6,105 nucleotides of DNA, from assembly GCA_028698975.1 (NCBI GenBank), contig JAQVVK010000126.1, positions 1-6,105 of the forward strand. Direction: 5' to 3'. A model generated the notes under the pieces. That model did not search any database. It had not been told where the DNA came from and saw only the letters and a list, made by a program, of their open reading frames with translations. The position numbers were made by a program, and so were the translations under genes. Numbering within the stretch: the stretch's first letter is position 1; each line of letters begins with the position of its first letter. Origin of the DNA: Victivallaceae bacterium. Lineage in GTDB: Bacteria > Verrucomicrobiota > Lentisphaeria > Victivallales > Victivallaceae. Positions 5,175 to 6,105 of the stretch are shown here, piece by piece.

Positions 5175-6105
5175 ATGCGAAAAATTCAACTGTATTTGTC
5201 GGTAGACCCGCTTAATTGGTATCTGGGAAGTGGTTCGCCGTTTGGTGCGACAGTGCTTTCGATTTCCGCCGGGGAGCTGGTGGGGTTCGACGTGCAGTTG
5301 ACCGACGGCTCTCCTTGTTTTGACAACTTGGGGAACTTGTCAAATCCTTATCTTGGGTTTGCCGGCACGCTGGCGGCGGCGGAGTCGGTGATCGACAACA
5401 ACTACAACTGGTACGACCGGGCGGCTTTGGCTTTCGCGTTAGCCGCCGGGACGGAGGTTTCGACGATTTCGGCGCGGCTCGACGCGGTGCCCCGGGTGTG
5501 CGGCACGCTTCGGCTTGACGACAGCAATGTGGTCAATTACAACGGGTTCACGGTGGCGGACGGTATCTACTCGTTTGCGACTGCCGACGCGGATTTCGCG
5601 GCGGCGGGTTTTACGCCTGGCGCGGATTTCGCGGCGGATCACGGGTTTGACTTGCTGGAGCAGCCGGTCGTCGTATCTGGCGACGCCGACGACAGCGACC
5701 GGGAGACGGGGCGTTTTTTTCACACGCTTGACGCGCTGAACCCGGTTTACGAGTCGATGGTCGAGGGGAATGGCAGTATTTCAGGTACGACGCTCGAATT
5801 CACAGTGCGCGAGGGCGGTCGGCCGGTTTTGCAGGCGACGCTTCCCTTTGACTGCCTGGGAAGTCTTTCGTACCGCCCCGGTGTCGCTGCGCTGCCTCCC
5901 AACAGCTGGTCGGCGGCGGACAGCAGGTATATCCGGCGAAGCGATTGGGACGAGGCGGACACGGTTGAATTTTCGGTTGACGGTTTGACTGCGTGGCACG
6001 CGGTACAGACCGGGGACGACGAATTTGTGCGCTACACCCGGCCGGGGGCGACGGCTCCCGGCGCGGCGGTCAAGCTGGTGGCGGGGGAGGCCGGTGCGAT
6101 CGTGG
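5175..6105 (+). CDS. Unrecognised tail-tip / receptor-region protein, 3' partial
   Basis: The open frame starts at ATG5175 with a good ribosome-binding site (GAGGAA, 5163-5168, 6 nt spacing) and runs 310 codons off the right edge without a stop, so the full protein is longer. It is Asp/Ala/Gly-rich and acidic with predicted beta structure throughout: KIQLYLSV (3-10), LVGFDVQLTDG (35-45), TLRLDDSNVVNYNGF (111-125), TLEFTVREGGRPVLQATL (206-223), TVEFSVDGLTAW (263-274). No coiled coil, collagen repeat, signal peptide or catalytic motif is seen in the visible part. A small in-frame duplication lies at residues about 139-155. Its location two genes after the tape measure suggests a tail-tip, baseplate or fibre-attachment protein. 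The acidic beta-rich composition fits but does not prove that. The gene is on the plus strand in the same dense operon. Confidence 0.62.
   Translation, partial: MRKIQLYLSVDPLNWYLGSGSPFGATVLSISAGELVGFDVQLTDGSPCFDNLGNLSNPYLGFAGTLAAAESVIDNNYNWYDRAALAFALAAGTEVSTISARLDAVPRVCGTLRLDDSNVVNYNGFTVADGIYSFATADADFAAAGFTPGADFAADHGFDLLEQPVVVSGDADDSDRETGRFFHTLDALNPVYESMVEGNGSISGTTLEFTVREGGRPVLQATLPFDCLGSLSYRPGVAALPPNSWSAADSRYIRRSDWDEADTVEFSVDGLTAWHAVQTGDDEFVRYTRPGATAPGAAVKLVAGEAGAIV
5588..5637 (+). repeat. 17-nt direct repeat inside the partial tail-tip gene
   Basis: CGCGGATTTCGCGGCGG occurs at 5588-5604 and again at 5621-5637. The copies are 33 nt apart (11 codons), so they are in frame and both encode A-D-F-A-A within a local A-D-F-A-A-x-x-G-F pattern. 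This looks like a diverged 11-residue tandem duplication in a surface-type beta protein. Confidence 0.75.

Noticed and set aside
411..5335. Many TTGACA strings resembling -35 promoter boxes
   Set aside because: They arise from frequent TTT-GAC-A and TTG-ACA codon contexts inside genes and at stops. I saw no paired TATAAT-like box at suitable spacing, and the dense operon needs no internal promoter.

Overview
This window is almost entirely a siphovirus head-to-tail and tail-assembly module, from a phage or a prophage. All phage genes lie on the plus strand and are packed with 2-13 nt gaps or short overlaps. The order is the textbook one for long, non-contractile tails: head-tail adaptor, HK97 gp10-like protein, tail completion (DUF3168-like) protein, tail tube, tail assembly chaperone pair made by a -1 frameshift, tape measure, then tip or baseplate genes that I do not recognise. 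The phage DNA is GC-rich (the first 60 bases past the junction are about 70% GC, and GCG/GGC-type codons dominate), so the host is a GC-rich bacterium. The sequence alone does not identify the host.

Region by region: bases 1-127 are a foreign piece. They are AT-richer (about 44% GC in bases 1-120) and read on the minus strand as the middle of an IS3-type OrfB transposase cut by the window edge. Near position 122-128 this switches abruptly to the head-tail adaptor gene, which has lost its normal start. Bases 418-1241 hold two neck/tail-terminus genes. Bases 1246-2338 hold the tail tube gene and the G/GT chaperone gene. The chaperone gene has a perfect A AAA AAC slippery heptamer at 1973-1979, followed 8 nt later by a strong composite stem-loop (1988-2042). 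Bases 2343-3962 encode a short (539 aa) tape measure protein. Bases 3966-6105 carry three genes (309 aa, 89 aa, and one of at least 310 aa that runs off the window). They occupy the place where distal tail, tail-tip and receptor-binding proteins normally lie, but show no familiar Dit/Tal signature.

How they work together: the adaptor, gp10-like and completion proteins join the filled capsid to the tail. The tube protein polymerises around the tape measure protein, whose length sets tail length. The G and GT chaperones coat the tape measure and recruit tube subunits. The genes after the tape measure should build the tip that contacts the host.

No tRNA, rRNA, CRISPR array, promoter or convincing terminator was found. 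No stretch longer than about 130 bases lacks a gene. The best findings are the frameshift signal with its two-part stem-loop, the transposase/adaptor junction at the left edge, and the unrecognised tail-tip genes.
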